In this document: in pieces, positions 13,782-14,161 of the stretch
Layout of the letters: each line of letters starts with the position of its first letter
Position numbering within the stretch: the first letter of the stretch is position 1
Assembly: GCA_035506215.1 (NCBI GenBank)
Contig: DATJPW010000097.1
Span: 1-14,161, forward strand
Origin: DATJPW01 sp035506215
GTDB lineage: Bacteria; Desulfobacterota; Desulfomonilia; Desulfomonilales; Desulfomonilaceae
Direction: 5' to 3'
Length of the DNA: 14,161 nt
Program-made: the position numbers and the translations under genes
Notes under the pieces: generated by a model
What the model was told of the DNA's origin: nothing
Databases searched by the model: none
The model's input: the letters and a program-made list of their open reading frames with translations, nothing else

Positions 13782-14161
13782 ATGGCTTTTGATCTTGAAC
13801 GCGCCCGTGACGATACGCCCGGTTGCTCCAAGGTGCTGCATTTCAATAATGCCGGCGCCTCGTTGATGCCCCAGCCGGTACTGAACTCCGTCATCGATCA
13901 TCTTATTCTAGAATCTCGAATGGGCGGCTATGAAGCGGCTGAACTCGCCGCGGACAAGTTGGAGCGGGTCTACGAGAACGCGGCTCGGTTGATAAATTGC
14001 AGCCCTGATGAAATTGCCGTACTGGAAAATGCCACACGCTCCTGGGACATGGCCTTCTATTCGATTTCTTTCCGCCCTGGTGACGTAATTCTCACGTCCG
14101 TGACCGAGTATGCCAGTAATTTCATTGCATACATACAAGTTGCCGAAAAAACGGGAGCAGA
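13782..14161 (+). CDS. Aminotransferase class V-fold PLP enzyme (NifS/CsdB-like superfamily), N-terminal part
   Basis: The first 126 residues of a protein that runs off the right edge of the window. The start, FNNAGASLMP (21-30), then INCSPDEIAVLENATRSWDM (71-90) and RPGDVILT (98-105) are the N-terminal signature of class V aminotransferase-fold enzymes, the superfamily that holds SufS/CsdA cysteine desulfurases and isopenicillin N epimerase-like proteins. Where SufS-type desulfurases have EHHAN, with the histidine that stacks on PLP, this protein has EYASN (109-113), so it is probably not a standard desulfurase. The catalytic lysine and any active cysteine lie beyond the window. The ATG at 13782 has GGAG at 13771-13774 seven bases upstream; an in-frame ATG at 13776 is too close to that site. 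It follows the GAF-cyclase by 70 bases on the same strand and may belong to the same transcript. Confidence 0.85.
   Translation, partial: MAFDLERARDDTPGCSKVLHFNNAGASLMPQPVLNSVIDHLILESRMGGYEAAELAADKLERVYENAARLINCSPDEIAVLENATRSWDMAFYSISFRPGDVILTSVTEYASNFIAYIQVAEKTGA

Noticed and set aside
13133..13894. A 253-codon minus-strand open frame overlapping the second cyclase.
   Set aside because: The plus frame carries the full cyclase motif set; the antisense frame has no recognisable domain and is a shadow.

Overview
The window looks like chromosomal DNA of a Gram-negative bacterium, most likely an anaerobic deltaproteobacterium (Desulfobacterota; a Desulfomonile-like organism is a guess). The support is indirect: an LpxL/HtrB-family lipid A acyltransferase implies an outer membrane, there is a Tat-type signal peptide, there are two multidomain class III nucleotide cyclases, there are NifS-type PLP enzymes, and the base composition is mildly GC-rich. 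No rRNA, tRNA, CRISPR array, insertion sequence or phage gene was recognised.

Layout. 1-2634 (+): the end of an unrecognised protein, a small PilZ-domain protein, and 24 bases later an FHA-GAF-adenylate cyclase. 2691-4663 (+): a lipid A acyltransferase-type gene whose stop overlaps the GTG start of thiL (thiamine-monophosphate kinase). 4700-7264 (-): a solitary branched-chain amino acid-type periplasmic binding protein, then a 366-base spacer with several perfect hairpins, then a serine racemase-like PLP serine/threonine dehydratase. 7345-7681 (+): a frameshifted fragment resembling the C-terminal end of a DUF4331-type protein. 7770-8444 (-): a Tat-exported protein related to the C-terminal domain of pyruvate kinase. 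8445-8881: divergent intergenic region. 8882-11185 (+): a thioredoxin-like/DUF255 (YyaL) protein with an apparent signal peptide and a second, cytoplasmic-type start inside it. 11308-14161 (+): a NifS-like cysteine desulfurase or selenocysteine lyase, a cysteine-rich GAF-class III cyclase, and the start of a second aminotransferase-V-fold enzyme that runs off the window.

How the genes may work together. The first block combines a c-di-GMP-type receptor domain (PilZ), a phosphothreonine reader (FHA) and a complete cAMP-forming catalytic site, so it could join three signalling currencies. The last block places a second cyclase between two PLP enzymes of the NifS fold. All seven of that cyclase's cysteines lie in its N-terminal sensor half, and its two base-recognition residues are not those of a standard adenylate cyclase. 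The guess that it senses sulfur, selenium, redox state or an Fe-S cluster is the most interesting reading of the window, but it is an inference. The middle region looks like a patchwork of single genes and one decayed gene rather than a pathway.
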